From contig CM060962.1 in NCBI GenBank assembly GCA_030765045.1, forward strand, positions 213,423,531-213,487,530: 64,000 bases of DNA. The letters are read 5' to 3'. Of this stretch, positions 63,903 to 64,000 are shown in pieces; the stretch's first letter is position 1; each line of letters starts with the position of its first letter. The DNA is from Tenodera sinensis. Taxonomy: Eukaryota; Arthropoda; Insecta; Mantodea; Mantidae. A program made the translations under genes and the position numbers. The notes under the pieces are model-generated. The model did no database searches, was not told where the DNA came from, and was given only the letters and a program-made list of their open reading frames with translations.

Positions 63903-64000
<98 letters not shown>
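63903..64000. repeat. (GT)n microsatellite reaching the window end
   Basis: Pure GT of at least 98 bp, truncated by the window. The upstream flank does not match the GT-core start region. Confidence 0.95.

Overview
This is a eukaryotic, repeat-dominated window, most likely from a large insect genome (a cockroach- or termite-like genome would fit; this is inference). It is AT-rich, has no dense gene layout, and carries Ty3/gypsy, hAT, Tc1/mariner, PIF/Harbinger and LINE remnants, many tRNA-derived SINEs, and very long TTA, TAG and CA microsatellites. No host gene could be identified with confidence. Almost everything recognisable is mobile-element sequence, much of it nested.

Layout. 1-7900: one gypsy-type LTR retrotransposon on the minus strand. 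Its 3' LTR is cut by the window start. Gag, pol and integrase are recognisable but broken by nonsense codons, a frameshift and a 263-bp hAT-like MITE. 8282-8570: LINE fragment. 8611-9186: TTA/TAG microsatellite. 9706-10774: internally deleted hAT element with a perfect 8-bp target duplication. 12735-12980: second TTA/TAG microsatellite. 13076-17622: a second, heavily deleted gypsy-type element with AGAG target duplications. Its left LTR holds a 2308-bp DNA transposon (13185-15492) with an intact 574-codon gene, CACTG termini and a 3-bp TTA duplication. The homologous right LTR, about 2 kb away, preserves the empty target site. This is the best candidate here for a poorly described system.

17688-64000 is built on an interspersed repeat of roughly 0.9-1 kb with an internal CA/GT microsatellite. 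At least twelve full or partial copies lie on both strands, at 17688, 18384, 24645, 27800, 40366, 41633, 44505, 46570, 50359, 52215, 53950, 60300 and 62880 (approximate starts). Other elements have inserted into these copies: a PIF/Harbinger-like element with a MADF-type exon at 25325-26565, and SINEs at 28168, 28588 and 40810. A 1.5-kb CA/CACT satellite occupies 22097-23590. A mariner-like remnant lies at 32255-33392, LINE reverse-transcriptase remnants at 30281-31075 and 36660-36960, a hAT remnant at 56530-57158, and two huge TTA microsatellites at 46903-47611 and 61210-61527.

Two non-repeat signals stand out. A minus-strand promoter-like block at 48844-48952 has a perfect four-unit heat-shock element plus a TATA box. 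Two open frames (19664-20095 and 24132-24665) do not match any transposon protein I recognise. Long stretches in between are AT-rich with no supportable feature and are listed as such.
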